A stretch of 64,000 nt of DNA from Natronosalvus halobius (GCF_024138145.1 NZ_CP099997.1:1736001-1800000), one strand, 5' to 3'; numbered from the stretch's first letter, positions 1 through 9,160 are shown. A program made the numbers and translations. The notes: generated by a model not told the origin, from the letters alone.

Positions 1-1
1 C

Positions 2-1108
2 CTGTTCCAGAACACCCTCCGACCGATCACCGGCAACGGCATCCTCAACAGCGAGGGCGCGGTCTGGCGACGCAACCGCCACCTCCTCCAGCCCGCGTTT
101 CACCCGGATCGGATCCGGGAGTACGCGACGATGATGACCGACATCGGTCTCGAGACGACCGAATCCTGGACTGACGGCGAGACAGTCCCGTTCCACGAGG
201 AGATGTCGACACTGACCCTCAGAATCGTCGCTCGCGCGCTCTTCGGCGTCGGCATCGACGACCGTCTCGGCGTCGTCTCCTCGGCGCTCGACGACTTCAT
301 GCTGGCTTCGGAGACCCTCTCACACTACATCCTGCCGCCGGGAATCCCGACGCCCTCGAGGCGGCGGATCGAGCGCGCACGCGAGCGCCTCGATTCGCTG
401 ATCTACGACCTCATCGACGAACGGCGAGCGAACCCGACCGACAACGACGTCATCTCGAAACTGCTCGAGGTCGAGACTGAGGGCGGCGACCACCTTTCGG
501 ACGAGCAGATCCGCGACGAGGTGACGACCCTCCTGCTCGCGGGCCACGAGACGACCGCGCTCTCGCTGACCTTCACGGCGTACTTGCTCTCGACCCATCC
601 CGCCGTGGAGGGGCGACTGGTCGAGGAACTCGAGACCGTCCTGGAGGGCGAGCCGCCGACGATGGCCGACCTCGAGGACCTGACCTACACTGAGCGCGTC
701 GTGAAGGAGTCGATGCGACTGTACCCGCCGGTTCCGAGCATCGTTCGCGAAGCGGTCAAGCCGGACCTGATCGGCGGGTACGAGATTCCGCCGGGGGCGA
801 CCGTCCAGATGCACCAGTGGGTCGTCCACCGGGACCCACGGTGGTACGACGATCCGCTGGCGTTTCGGCCCGAGCGCTGGACCGACGAGATGCGTTCGGC
901 GTTACCGAAACTGGCCTACTTCCCGTTCGCCGCGGGACCACGCCGCTGTATCGGTGACCGGTTCGCAATGCTCGAGGCGCGACTCCTGTTGGCGACGATC
1001 TATCAACGTCACCATCTCGAGCTGGTCCCCGGTACCGAACTGGACCTGATGGCGACGATCACGGCGCGGCCCAGGAAGGAGATTCCGATGACGGTGCGCC
1101 AACGGTAA
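2..1108 (+). CDS. Cytochrome P450, 5' end outside window
   Basis: The frame is open from base 2, so the true start lies upstream; about 368 C-terminal residues are present. Diagnostic P450 elements appear in order: a WRRNRHLLQPAF stretch typical of helix C (bases 68-103), the I-helix oxygen-activation motif AGHETT, the K-helix ExxR (ESMR, Glu codon at 707), the PERW segment, and the heme loop FAAGPRRCIG with the axial cysteine codon at 947-949. It would be a cytoplasmic heme monooxygenase that needs a ferredoxin-type redox partner. The substrate cannot be inferred and no partner gene is visible. The next gene is convergent. Confidence 0.95.
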   Translation: MFQNTLRPITGNGILNSEGAVWRRNRHLLQPAFHPDRIREYATMMTDIGLETTESWTDGETVPFHEEMSTLTLRIVARALFGVGIDDRLGVVSSALDDFMLASETLSHYILPPGIPTPSRRRIERARERLDSLIYDLIDERRANPTDNDVISKLLEVETEGGDHLSDEQIRDEVTTLLLAGHETTALSLTFTAYLLSTHPAVEGRLVEELETVLEGEPPTMADLEDLTYTERVVKESMRLYPPVPSIVREAVKPDLIGGYEIPPGATVQMHQWVVHRDPRWYDDPLAFRPERWTDEMRSALPKLAYFPFAAGPRRCIGDRFAMLEARLLLATIYQRHHLELVPGTELDLMATITARPRKEIPMTVRQR

Positions 1109-1129
1109 CCGTTTGTCGTCACCACTATC

Positions 1130-1612
1130 CTACGCTGCGTCGTCCCAGTATTCGACTTCGTCTTCGAGCCGGTAGTACCCGTGGACTGACCGTTCGTCGC
1201 GCCCGCCCGGCGGAGAGCCGGCGTAGACGCCGATTTTTCTCATCTCGGGGTAGACCGTCACGTCCGGCTCGTTCATCGTCGAGAGTAGCAGGTACCGAAG
1301 CGGCTGGTCGCCCTCGTTGACGATTCGATGGCCGCCCGCCTCGCTCGCTGGAAACGCCGCGAAGTCGCCCGACTCGAGCGGGACGGACCCGTCTTCACAC
1401 CGGAGCGTTCCCTCGCCGTCCAGGACGAACAGCGCCTCCTCGTTGCCGGTGTGATAGTGGTACGGCCACGAGCGCTCGCCCGCCGGGAGTTCGTAGAGGC
1501 TACAGCCGAGGTCGGTGGCGTCGGCGGCTTCCGAGAGCTGTTTCCGGCGGAATCGTGCGTCGCCGCGGTCGTACTCGGTCCACTCGAGGTCGGCTTTGTT
1601 GATCGGTTGCAT
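1130..1612 (-). CDS. Cupin-domain protein
   Basis: A 160-residue protein with a single small beta-barrel. The first metal-binding cupin motif is visible as [19 protein letters not shown] (His, His, Glu) and the second as [18 protein letters not shown], so metal ligands appear complete. The length and motif spacing fit stand-alone cupin_2 proteins, which can be isomerases, dioxygenases or sugar-binding proteins; nothing here selects among these. It is transcribed divergently from aspS, with about 110 bp of shared promoter region, and converges on the P450. The start ATG at 1612 gives MQPINKADL, a normal beginning. Confidence 0.85.
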   Translation of the reverse strand: MQPINKADLEWTEYDRGDARFRRKQLSEAADATDLGCSLYELPAGERSWPYHYHTGNEEALFVLDGEGTLRCEDGSVPLESGDFAAFPASEAGGHRIVNEGDQPLRYLLLSTMNEPDVTVYPEMRKIGVYAGSPPGGRDERSVHGYYRLEDEVEYWDDAA

Positions 1613-1690
1613 GCAGTGTCTCCCGGTACGTGTGGCAGTGTCAAAAATGAGAACGGGCAGAGTCTCGTTTCCGGCTCGAGCACGAAAGAT

Positions 1691-1700
1691 TGCGCTTAAG
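1691..1700 (+). promoter_or_regulatory. TATA-like box of aspS
   Basis: The sequence around CTTAAG is centred about 28 bp before the aspS ATG at 1725. That spacing is the usual archaeal promoter distance for a leaderless transcript, and it supports the 1725 start over the longer open frame. Confidence 0.45.
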
Positions 1701-1724
1701 TCCCGGCTACGAGAATCGGTGGGT

Positions 1725-3026
1725 ATGCAGGACCGAACCTACACGGCAGACGCCGAGCCGGGCGACCACGTGACGGTCGCCGGCTGGGTCCACGAGGTGC
1801 GCGACCTCGGCGGAATCGCCTTCCTGATCCTCCGGGACACCTCGGGCAAGATCCAGATCAAGTTCGAGAAGGACGAGATGGACGAAGACCTCGTCGAGAC
1901 CGGCCTCGACGTCGCCCGCGAGAGCGTCATCAGCGTCACCGGCGAGGTCGCCGAGGAGCCCCGCGCGCCAACGGGCGTCGAGATCACGCCCGAGGACCTC
2001 GATGTCGTCGCTCCCGCCGATCCGCAGCTCCCGCTCGATCCTTCCGAGAAGGTCGACGCGGAGCTGTCGACGCGCCTGGACAACCGGACGCTCGACCTCC
2101 GCAAGGACGACGTGCAGGCGATCTTCGAGATCCGCGCCGAGATTCTGCGGGCCGTCCGCGAGCACTTCCGCGAGGTCGGCTGTACCGAGATCACGACGCC
2201 GAAGATCGTCGCCACCGGGACCGAGGGCGGCACCGAACTCTTCCCCATCACGTACTTTGGCGAGGAGGCGTTCATGAACCAGAGCCCGCAGCTGTTCAAG
2301 CAGCTGATGGTCGGCTCCGGCCTCGAACGCGTCTTCGAGATCGGGCCCATCTTCCGCGCCGAGGAGCACAACACGCCCCGTCACCTCAACGAGGCGACGA
2401 TGATCGACTTCGAGTCGGCGTTCATCGACCACCACGAGGCGATGGACGTCTGCGAGGGCACGCTCAAGGCCGCCTACCAGGCGGTCGCCGAGAACTGCGA
2501 AGCGCAGCTCTCCCTGCTCGGCTACGACGACTTCGAGCCGCTCGACGAGGCGTTCCCCCGCCTCACCTACGAGGAGGCCATCGAGCGCGTCAACGCGACC
2601 GGCGAGGTCGACGAGCAGCTGGTCTGGGGCGACGACCTCTCGACGGAGGCCGAGAAGGCACTCGGCGAGGACATCGGCAGCCACTACTTCGTCACCGACT
2701 GGCCTAGCGAGATCAAGCCGTTCTACATCCAGGACCACGACGACGACCCCGACCTCTCGAAGGGGTTCGACCTGATGCACCCACGGATGGAACTGGTCTC
2801 GGGCGGCCAGCGCGAGCACCGCTACGAGAACCTCGTCGCCGGCTTCGAACAGCAAGGCCTCGACCCCGAGCAGTTCGACTACTACACGAAGATGTTCCGC
2901 TACGGGATGCCGCCCCACGCCGGGTGGGCCTACGGCGTCGAGCGCGTCGTGATGACGATGCTGGGGCTCGAGAACATTCGAGAGGCTGTTCTCTTCCCGC
3001 GAGATCGGCAACGTCTGAGTCCGTAG
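1725..3026 (+). CDS. aspS: Aspartyl-tRNA synthetase (archaeal type)
   Basis: A 433-residue class IIb aminoacyl-tRNA synthetase, the usual length for archaeal AspRS. The N-terminal OB-fold anticodon-binding domain (about residues 15-100) begins with [12 protein letters not shown]. The catalytic core has motif 2 ([15 protein letters not shown]) and motif 3 ([14 protein letters not shown]), and the protein ends in the conserved [10 protein letters not shown]. The open frame extends upstream, but ATG 1725 starts the conserved domain and has a TATA-like box at leaderless spacing. In the WVHEV segment a His stands where discriminating AspRS have Trp, suggesting that tRNA-Asn is also charged; this rests on recalled determinants. 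The gene end is repeated downstream. Confidence 0.97.
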   Translation: MQDRTYTADAEPGDHVTVAGWVHEVRDLGGIAFLILRDTSGKIQIKFEKDEMDEDLVETGLDVARESVISVTGEVAEEPRAPTGVEITPEDLDVVAPADPQLPLDPSEKVDAELSTRLDNRTLDLRKDDVQAIFEIRAEILRAVREHFREVGCTEITTPKIVATGTEGGTELFPITYFGEEAFMNQSPQLFKQLMVGSGLERVFEIGPIFRAEEHNTPRHLNEATMIDFESAFIDHHEAMDVCEGTLKAAYQAVAENCEAQLSLLGYDDFEPLDEAFPRLTYEEAIERVNATGEVDEQLVWGDDLSTEAEKALGEDIGSHYFVTDWPSEIKPFYIQDHDDDPDLSKGFDLMHPRMELVSGGQREHRYENLVAGFEQQGLDPEQFDYYTKMFRYGMPPHAGWAYGVERVVMTMLGLENIREAVLFPRDRQRLSP

Positions 3027-3187
3027 GACGAAGACCTGGGAGCCAGCGAGACGAGCCGTGTGAGTCTCGCCGGACCGGCAGCGTCTGTCGCCGTAAGGCG
3101 ACGACGCAACTGTCGAGTGGGAGTTCGCAGGATCTCTGATCCTGCGTTATTCCCGAGAGATCGACAGAGGCTGAGCCCGTAAGGGCT
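3003..3187 (+). repeat. Three degenerate copies of the aspS 3' end with hairpins
   Basis: An element of about 29 nt that contains the aspS stop codon (3003-3031) recurs at 3073-3101 and 3159-3187. All copies share GAYCGRCA, then a CTG, then CCGTARGG. In copies 2 and 3 the centre folds into perfect 6-bp hairpins closed by GTAA, a GNRA-type tetraloop: GTCGCC-gtaa-GGCGAC and GAGCCC-gtaa-GGGCTC. A further 8-bp hairpin (GCAGGATC-tct-GATCCTGC) lies between them. It could act in termination or 3'-end stability; the function is unknown. The rest of 3027-3298 holds no gene. Confidence 0.7.
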
Positions 3188-3298
3188 CGCCGAAGCGACG
3201 AACTCGAGACGGGCGAGATACTGATATTGGTACGGGAGTTGGTCCTCCAGACCCCGCTTCAACGCTCGAGCGAGAGACGAGTACGGGGGCGAAACCGA

Positions 3299-4681
3299 CT
3301 ATCGTCGTTCGAGCACGGTCCCACCATCTCCGACAGCAACTGCTCGACCAGGACTGATCGCGACACCGTAGAGAGGACCGCTTGCGCCGGTCACGGCGTG
3401 TTTCCAGTCGGCTGCGAGGTTGGGACGATCGTGGACGCCACCCTGGTCGTCGATCGCCACGAGGTGACTCCCTGCTCGAGCGAGGGCGGTGATCGCGTCG
3501 TCGCCGACGCGGTCGGGCGTCCAGGTGGACGGAGACTCGTCGTATCGGTAGACGAAGCCGGCGTCGGTGCTCGCGTGACACGCCGTTTCTTCGCCTCCGC
3601 CTTCGCCCTCTCCCTCACCCCCGCCCGCCACGACGTCGGTCAGCGTTCCCTCTGACCCGTCGATTCCAATCGCGTCGAACGTTCGGCCGCCGTCGTCGGT
3701 CCGGAACACGCCGTCGTTGGTGTCACAGCAGTATCCGGTCTCGTCGTCGAGCAGGGTCACACCGGACAGGCTCGAGCCGCTGCCGGGCGTGACGGGTTCG
3801 GCCCACGCGAGGTCGCCGTCCCGGTATCGGCCCCTGACGACCACTCCCGACCCGGTGATCAGGAGGACGGTCTCGTCGCCGGTCGGGCCCGCGGCGGCCA
3901 GGCCGGCCAGGTTGTCGGTCCGGTCGTCCGGGGCGGAGAAGTCCGTGTGGCGCCCGGTCGTGACCTCGAGACGGGCGACTGCGCCGCCATCGCCGGCGAT
4001 CCAGGACACGTCGCCGTCGTCCGTCACGTCGACGCCGTGGAGGTCCTGGTCCTGGCCGGCAGGACCGTGTTCGAGGACTGCTTCCCACCCGTCGTCGGTG
4101 TCCAGGAGGACCGTGCCACCGGTTCCGACGGCGACGGTGCCCGTGCCGACGGCAACGTCGTGAAGGGTGGACTCAGTCGGGCTGTCGACGGCGGTCCAGT
4201 GTGCCTCCTCGGGACGGCTCGAGGTGCCCGAGGTGCCATCGGCGGCAGTATCCACGGCGCTGTCAGTGTCCGTGTCGGTGCTCGTGTCCGAATCTGCATC
4301 TGCGTTCGTGTGCTCGTCAGCGTCCGAACCGGGGCCGGTAGACGTGTCTCTCTCCGAGTTCATTTCACCCATTGTTGTCGACCGTGCCTTCCCGCCGCTC
4401 GAGGCCGGTTCGGGCCGGTCGGCACGTGGACCGGTATTCGCCCTCGACCGAGAGACCTCGTCGTCCGTCGCGATCACGGCCTCGGATCGGCGGCCGCGGG
4501 CGACGTAGAGGGCGACCGGCGGAACGACGTAACTAGCGAGCGCCAGGACGGCGAACCCGCGGTAGAATATGGTCAGCGTGCCGAAGGCAGTCAATCCGGC
4601 CGTCGCGACGGCGTGGACCCAGGTCTTCGTATACCGTCTGAAGAACGCGCCGAAACTGTCGGTGTTCGTGTTCGTGGCCAT
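3299..4681 (-). CDS. Membrane-anchored YCF48/BNR-like beta-propeller protein
   Basis: A protein of about 460 residues. The open frame extends to 4849, but ATG 4681 (MATNTNTDSFGAFF) starts the acidic, protein-like sequence. Residues about 15-65 form two hydrophobic segments, an N-terminal membrane anchor. They are followed by a long Asp/Ser/Thr-rich linker (about 70-165). The C-terminal part has recurring blades such as LHDVAVGTGTVAVGTGG, FRTDDGGRTFD and VAISPGRAVAVGDGG, resembling the YCF48/photosystem II stability-factor and BNR families. A protein-binding or assembly-factor role is only an inference. A GEGEGEGGGEE low-complexity insert is present. It is convergent with aspS and divergent from pantoate kinase. 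Confidence 0.8.
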   Translation of the reverse strand: MATNTNTDSFGAFFRRYTKTWVHAVATAGLTAFGTLTIFYRGFAVLALASYVVPPVALYVARGRRSEAVIATDDEVSRSRANTGPRADRPEPASSGGKARSTTMGEMNSERDTSTGPGSDADEHTNADADSDTSTDTDTDSAVDTAADGTSGTSSRPEEAHWTAVDSPTESTLHDVAVGTGTVAVGTGGTVLLDTDDGWEAVLEHGPAGQDQDLHGVDVTDDGDVSWIAGDGGAVARLEVTTGRHTDFSAPDDRTDNLAGLAAAGPTGDETVLLITGSGVVVRGRYRDGDLAWAEPVTPGSGSSLSGVTLLDDETGYCCDTNDGVFRTDDGGRTFDAIGIDGSEGTLTDVVAGGGEGEGEGGGEETACHASTDAGFVYRYDESPSTWTPDRVGDDAITALARAGSHLVAIDDQGGVHDRPNLAADWKHAVTGASGPLYGVAISPGRAVAVGDGGTVLERR

Positions 4682-4881
4682 CGTGAGAGGCTCCTGGACG
4701 GGTCGCTTGGCTGGGAACCCGGTCACGGCGACTCTCGTCACCCGGGGAACGGCGACCTGCCCAGTTCTCGACCTGATACTGGGCGCTCGGGACGGAAAAG
4801 CCACGTCCATGTGTTTGCCGGAACGGCCTCCGTTGGTCAAAATCTTCAACGTTATATCCGCCGGGCCGAAACGACGACCGT

Positions 4882-5709
4882 ATGCGCGAGGAGGCGACGG
4901 CGTTCGTTCCCGGTCACATCACCGGATTTTTCAGCGCCCACCCGGACGACGACCCGACGAAAGCCGGCTCTCGAGGCGCCGGGCTGACGCTGACCGACGG
5001 CGTCGACGTGACCGTGACGCGGTCCGACGACCCGGCCATCTCCCTCGAGGGCGAGCACGTCGACATCGACCCCGTCTACACGGTGCTCGAGACGCTCGAG
5101 GCGCCGGCACGAGTCGACATCGAGTCCTCGCTCCCGCTCGGGTCCGGGTTCGGCGTCTCCGGGGCGACGGCGCTGGGTGCGGCGATGGCCGCCAACCACG
5201 TCTTCGACCGGCGGCTCTCGTACAACGAACTGGTGACGCTCGCCCACGGCGCGGAGGTTCAGGCCGGGACCGGACTCGGCGACGTCGTCGCCCAGGCCCA
5301 CGGAGGAATTCCGATTCGGCTCGAACCGGGCGCACCAGCCCACAACGTCCTGGATGCGATTCCCGCACGGGCACGCGTGGAATATATCTCGTTCGGCGGG
5401 CTGTCGACGGCGGACGTCATCACGGGCGACACGGACGTACTGTCGGCGGCCGGGCAGGAGGCGCTCTCACTGGTCGTCGACGAACCGACGCTCACGTCGT
5501 TCATTTACGCCTCCAGGCGGTTCGCCCGCGAGGCGAGATTGCTCACCGACGAGGTGCGGGACGTGCTCGAGGCTGTCGCGGACGTCGAGGGCCAGGCGTC
5601 GATGGCGATGCTCGGCAACACGGTGTTCGCGCTCGGCACGGGCCTGTCGGATGCGGGCTACGAGCCGTCGGTGTGTGGGACCCACTCGGCCGGGGCCGTG
5701 TTGAAGTGA
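4882..5709 (+). CDS. Pantoate kinase (archaeal CoA biosynthesis)
   Basis: A 275-residue GHMP-superfamily kinase. It matches archaeal pantoate kinase in length and in its start, FVPGHITGFFSAHP. The GHMP ATP-binding motif is the SSLPLGSGFGVSGATALG stretch at about residues 82-99. GTGLGDVVAQAHGGIPIR follows in the position of the conserved substrate-side loop. With phosphopantothenate synthetase it replaces the bacterial PanC/CoaA route, phosphorylating pantoate before beta-alanine is added. That partner enzyme is encoded at 10346-11122, separated here by two unrelated genes. A TATA-like GTTATATC lies near 4849-4856. Confidence 0.92.
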   Translation: MREEATAFVPGHITGFFSAHPDDDPTKAGSRGAGLTLTDGVDVTVTRSDDPAISLEGEHVDIDPVYTVLETLEAPARVDIESSLPLGSGFGVSGATALGAAMAANHVFDRRLSYNELVTLAHGAEVQAGTGLGDVVAQAHGGIPIRLEPGAPAHNVLDAIPARARVEYISFGGLSTADVITGDTDVLSAAGQEALSLVVDEPTLTSFIYASRRFAREARLLTDEVRDVLEAVADVEGQASMAMLGNTVFALGTGLSDAGYEPSVCGTHSAGAVLK

Positions 5710-5788
5710 CGCATTGTGGTTTTCGGTGTGATACCGAGACGGATCACGTTCGTCGATGTCATCCCGTGCGTCGAACACGTCGCTCACT

Positions 5789-5904
5789 GAAGCAAAATCA
5801 CCTGATTCTGAAACGGCGAAGCAAAATCACCTGATTCTGAAACGGCGAAGCAAAATCACCTGATTCTGAAACGGCGAAGCAAAATCACCTGATTCTGGAA
5901 CGGC
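5789..5904. repeat. Tandem repeat, 4 x 29 bp
   Basis: Four head-to-tail copies start at 5789, 5818, 5847 and 5876. Each begins GAAGCAAAATCACC and ends in ACGGC. The first three are identical and the fourth differs by a single base. There are no spacers, so this is not a CRISPR array. It starts 80 bp after the pantoate kinase stop. Each unit is AT-richer than the surrounding DNA. Confidence 0.95.
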
Positions 5905-5979
5905 GAAGAGAAACGACGCCCGCTTACATAACGGCTGAAGATATCAGTTCTCCTACACTACCATCGATGCTCGCGACTG

Positions 5980-6166
5980 TTATCGACGTGACTCGCCCAC
6001 TCGAATCGCGTCGTTGAGCGCCGCGTCGTTCGACGATGAGGTACCGACCGCGACGTCAATGGCGTCTCCAGTCGCCGTGACGGCCTCGACTGAATCGGTG
6101 CCGACCAGTTTCGACCCGTCCAGGACGGCGCCATCCGTCGATTTTCGAATATGTAACCTTACTCAT
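5980..6166 (-). pseudogene. Possible frameshifted small gene, about 61 residues
   Basis: On the minus strand an ATG at 6166 begins MSKVTYSKIDG. In the next frame the sequence continues as GAVLDGSKLVGTDSVEAV and so on to a TAA at 5980. The second segment has the G/C third-position bias and acidic composition of local genes but no usable start of its own. The span is 187 nt, one more than a multiple of three, consistent with a one-base insertion near the IDG codons. It may be a broken or mis-sequenced small protein. I do not recognise the family. It is divergent from the repeat protein that starts at 6220. Confidence 0.35.
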
Positions 6167-6219
6167 TGGTAGCCAGAAGTTTATTATGGTTGAGTGTGGT
6201 GATGCACTCGAGTTTCAGA

Positions 6220-9111
6220 ATGTCGTCTTTCAGTGACTTTCACCAAAATTTGTTTCGACTGTACGAACACTACGTCGGCGAGCCCGATTCGCCGAAGGAC
6301 GTGTACGGATTCTGGGTGTTCATCGCCGGTTATCTCCTCGGCGCGGTCGGCGTCATCGTCTTCGTGGTCGGCTACACGGGGGAGGTCGCTCAGTTCGAGT
6401 TCCGCGTGTCGGGCGTCCTGGCCGCCATCGGCCTCGCGCTTTGCCTCTTCGGCATCGTACTCCTGTTACCCGTCCGAAGACGGGGGATTCAGGCGAGCGT
6501 CGTCGGCCTCGTCATCGCACTGGCGGGAGCCGCATCCTTCGGTGCCGTCTATCCCGACCACTGGTACTCATACGGCCGCGAGTTGACCGTCGAAGTCGTC
6601 GGCCTCTACGCGACCGGCATCGCGATCATCGCCGGCGTAACCGCCCTCGTCCCCATCGTGACGGGGCGCAAAGGGATGTTCGTCACGGAAGAGGGTGCAA
6701 CCGAGGAGCCCCCGATCATGACCGGCGATTCCCTCGAGGGTGCCCAGTTCGCCGTCTTCCGCGACGAGGAAGGCGACTGGAAGTGGCACGTGCTCCACCT
6801 CGAGGCGCTCGCCGAGAGCGTGACCAGCGCGGTCACCCGCCCGGAGACGGAGTCGGGCATCGACAACGTCAAATCCCAGATCGGCTCGGCCGGACTGATG
6901 GAGCTGACGACCTCGGCGTTTCGCCTCCACGAGGACCGCGAGGGGACCTGGCAGTGGACGCTGGCTCGAGACGACGGGAGCGTCGTGGGAACCTGCGCGA
7001 GCGAGTTCGACCGACGCGACGACGCCGAACAGTCGGTGAGCTTCCTCAAAGACCGTGGCCCAGGTGCGGACGTGATCGAGATCGACGGCGCGGCCTTCAC
7101 CTACACCGAACGGCGCGACCAGTGGTATTGGCAACTGCTCGACGACGATCGGCGTCCGCTTGCCGAGAGCGAGGAGGGCTACGGGTCGATGGATCGGGCC
7201 GAAGCGGCCGCCCAGACGTTCGCCGAGCAGTTCGATCGGGCGCGACTCCTCGACATCGAGCACGTCGGCGTCGAACTCCTCCAGGAGGCCGACGGCTGGA
7301 CCTGGCGGTTCGTCGACGAGGCCGACGAGGAACTGGCTCGGGCGACGACCGACTTCGAGACCAGGCGTGCCGCTGAGGACGGCGTCGAGGCGCTCCTCTC
7401 GGAACTCGAGTCGGCGGCGGTGACCGTCGCGAGCGAGCCGACCTACGAGTGCTACGAGGTCGACGACGGCTGGAACTGGCGGCTGGTCGACGAGAACGAA
7501 CACGTCGTCGCGGACAGCCCGTCAGTCCACGGGAGCGAAGCGGCGACCACCGAGGAGACCACCGCGTTCGCCGACCACGCGACGGCCGCGTCCGTCGTGG
7601 AGATCGACGACGCCGAGTACGAGATCTATCCGACCCAGCGAACGGCCACCACGGACGGTGGTGAACTGCAACCTGTGGACGCCGCCGACGCCGACAACAC
7701 CGAGACCGACGACGAATCGACCGGCACCGACGAGCCGGCGGTGACTCAGGACTGGCACTGGCGCCTCGTCACGGAGGACCGAGAGGTCATCGCGGCCAGT
7801 ACCGAGGCCCACGTCGGTGAGGACACTGCCCAGGACGCTATCGAGCGCGTCCGCCAGCAGGCCAGCGAGGCCGAGCTCATCGAGTTCGAGAACGCGGCGT
7901 TCCAGGTCTACGAGGCCGACTCCGGCGAGTGGCGCTGGCGGCTGATCGACGAGGACGGCAACGTGCTCGCCGACTCCGGCGAGGAACACACCTCCCGCGG
8001 GGACGCCGCGGAGGCCATGATGACGCTCAAGGAGCAGGCGCCCGAGGCCGAACTCCTCGAGATCGACACGGCCGCGTTCGAAATCTTCACCGAAGATGGC
8101 GAGTGGGGCTGGCGGCTGATCGACGAGGCCGGCAAGATGGTCGCAGAGGACCCAGCCAGCCACCCGACGCGAGTGGCGGCCAAAGAAGCCATGGAGCGCT
8201 TGCTCGCCCACCTCGACTCGAGCGTGCGGACCATGGACGACGCCATCTTCCAGACCTACGCCGACCAGGACTGGCAGTGGCGATTCGTGCTTCCGTCGGG
8301 CGAAACCGTCGCCGTATCCGCCGAGGAGACCTCGACCCGCGACGAACTCGAGCGGGCCATCGACGACGTTCGCCAGACGGCGGCGAACGGTCAGCCTACG
8401 ACCATCGGCGACGTCTCCGTTCAGCTGTACGGCAGCGGGGGCGGCGAGTGGCGCTGGCGGCTCCTCGACCGCGAACGGACGATCGTCACCGACGCCACCC
8501 GGACGTACGACTCGCGCGGTCGCGTGATGTCCGCCGTCAAGGGCCTGAAAGCGCGCGCGGTCGACGCGCCGATCTTCACCATCGACACGGCAGCCATTCG
8601 GCTGACCGACAACGGCGGCTGGGCCTGGGAACTCATCGATTCCGATCGGGAGATACTCGCGAGCGCCGTCGAGACCGAGCGCACCAAGGCGGACGCGATG
8701 TCCGTCGTCGACGAGGTCAGGCGACGGGCACCCATTGCCGGTCGCGTCGACTTCGACGTCGCCTCCTTCGAACTGTTCGCCGACGAGGACGGGCGGTGGC
8801 GCTGGCGGCTGATCGACGAGAACGGACGCACCGTCGCGGTCGGATCGGAGGGCCACGCCTCGAGCGAGTCCGCCCAGGCGGCCCTCGAGGACGTTCGCGG
8901 GCTAATCGCGAACGCGAGCATCCTCGAGATCGACAGCGTTTCGTTCGAACTCCACCGCGCGGAGGACGGCTGGGTCTGGCGGCTGATCGACACCTACGGC
9001 GACGTGCTGGCCGAGAGCACCCAGAGCTACGAGCACCGGACGGACGCTCGGGAGGCGATGATGGCGGTGAAATCGCACGCACCCGAGGGCTGGATCACGT
9101 TCACCGAGTGA
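6220..9111 (+). CDS. Membrane protein with 13 tandem DUF1508-like repeats
   Basis: A 963-residue protein counted from ATG 6220 (MSSFSDFHQNLFRLYEHYVG); an in-frame ATG at 6166 is less likely. Residues 31-52, 64-84, 92-112 and 125-148 are four hydrophobic helices. From about residue 170 to the end there are 13 repeats of roughly 57-60 residues. Each has a SFELH- or AAFQVY-like strand, a W-x-W core (for example WRWRLIDE), an xxVLADS strand and an Ala-rich helix. This is the DUF1508/HVO_2922-like unit, usually found in one or two copies in small soluble proteins. Repeat 6 carries an acidic insert. Topology suggests a large cytoplasmic scaffold; the function is unknown. Confidence 0.88.
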   Translation: MSSFSDFHQNLFRLYEHYVGEPDSPKDVYGFWVFIAGYLLGAVGVIVFVVGYTGEVAQFEFRVSGVLAAIGLALCLFGIVLLLPVRRRGIQASVVGLVIALAGAASFGAVYPDHWYSYGRELTVEVVGLYATGIAIIAGVTALVPIVTGRKGMFVTEEGATEEPPIMTGDSLEGAQFAVFRDEEGDWKWHVLHLEALAESVTSAVTRPETESGIDNVKSQIGSAGLMELTTSAFRLHEDREGTWQWTLARDDGSVVGTCASEFDRRDDAEQSVSFLKDRGPGADVIEIDGAAFTYTERRDQWYWQLLDDDRRPLAESEEGYGSMDRAEAAAQTFAEQFDRARLLDIEHVGVELLQEADGWTWRFVDEADEELARATTDFETRRAAEDGVEALLSELESAAVTVASEPTYECYEVDDGWNWRLVDENEHVVADSPSVHGSEAATTEETTAFADHATAASVVEIDDAEYEIYPTQRTATTDGGELQPVDAADADNTETDDESTGTDEPAVTQDWHWRLVTEDREVIAASTEAHVGEDTAQDAIERVRQQASEAELIEFENAAFQVYEADSGEWRWRLIDEDGNVLADSGEEHTSRGDAAEAMMTLKEQAPEAELLEIDTAAFEIFTEDGEWGWRLIDEAGKMVAEDPASHPTRVAAKEAMERLLAHLDSSVRTMDDAIFQTYADQDWQWRFVLPSGETVAVSAEETSTRDELERAIDDVRQTAANGQPTTIGDVSVQLYGSGGGEWRWRLLDRERTIVTDATRTYDSRGRVMSAVKGLKARAVDAPIFTIDTAAIRLTDNGGWAWELIDSDREILASAVETERTKADAMSVVDEVRRRAPIAGRVDFDVASFELFADEDGRWRWRLIDENGRTVAVGSEGHASSESAQAALEDVRGLIANASILEIDSVSFELHRAEDGWVWRLIDTYGDVLAESTQSYEHRTDAREAMMAVKSHAPEGWITFTE
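6730..9105 (+). repeat. Region of 13 protein repeats (W-x-W unit)
   Basis: Thirteen W-x-W cores can be read in order: WKW, WQW, WYW, WTW, WNW, WHW, WRW, WGW, WQW, WRW, WAW, WRW and WVW. They are about 170-180 bp apart, except for a longer gap at repeat 6. DNA similarity between units is only moderate, so the array is old rather than a recent amplification. Confidence 0.85.
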
Positions 9112-9130
9112 TCACCGGTCGCTGACGCGG

Positions 9131-9160
9131 ATTTCGTTTTACTGGCGAGCTTTTCGTCTT
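9131..9160 (+). terminator. T-rich putative terminator after the repeat protein
   Basis: Two T-runs (TTTCGTTTT and GCTTTTCG) lie 20-50 bp after the stop at 9111, the usual form of an archaeal intrinsic terminator. No stable hairpin is needed or seen. Confidence 0.35.

Noticed and set aside
1707-3011. Long minus-strand open frame opposite aspS
   Set aside because: It is the antisense shadow of a strongly conserved gene in G+C-rich DNA and its translation has no domain-like features.
5789-5904. CRISPR-like array of 29-bp repeats
   Set aside because: The units are directly adjacent with no spacers, and no cas genes are present.
7522-8856. 444-codon minus-strand frame opposite the 13-repeat gene
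   Set aside because: It mirrors the repeats on the coding strand; its periodicity comes from the DUF1508-like units.
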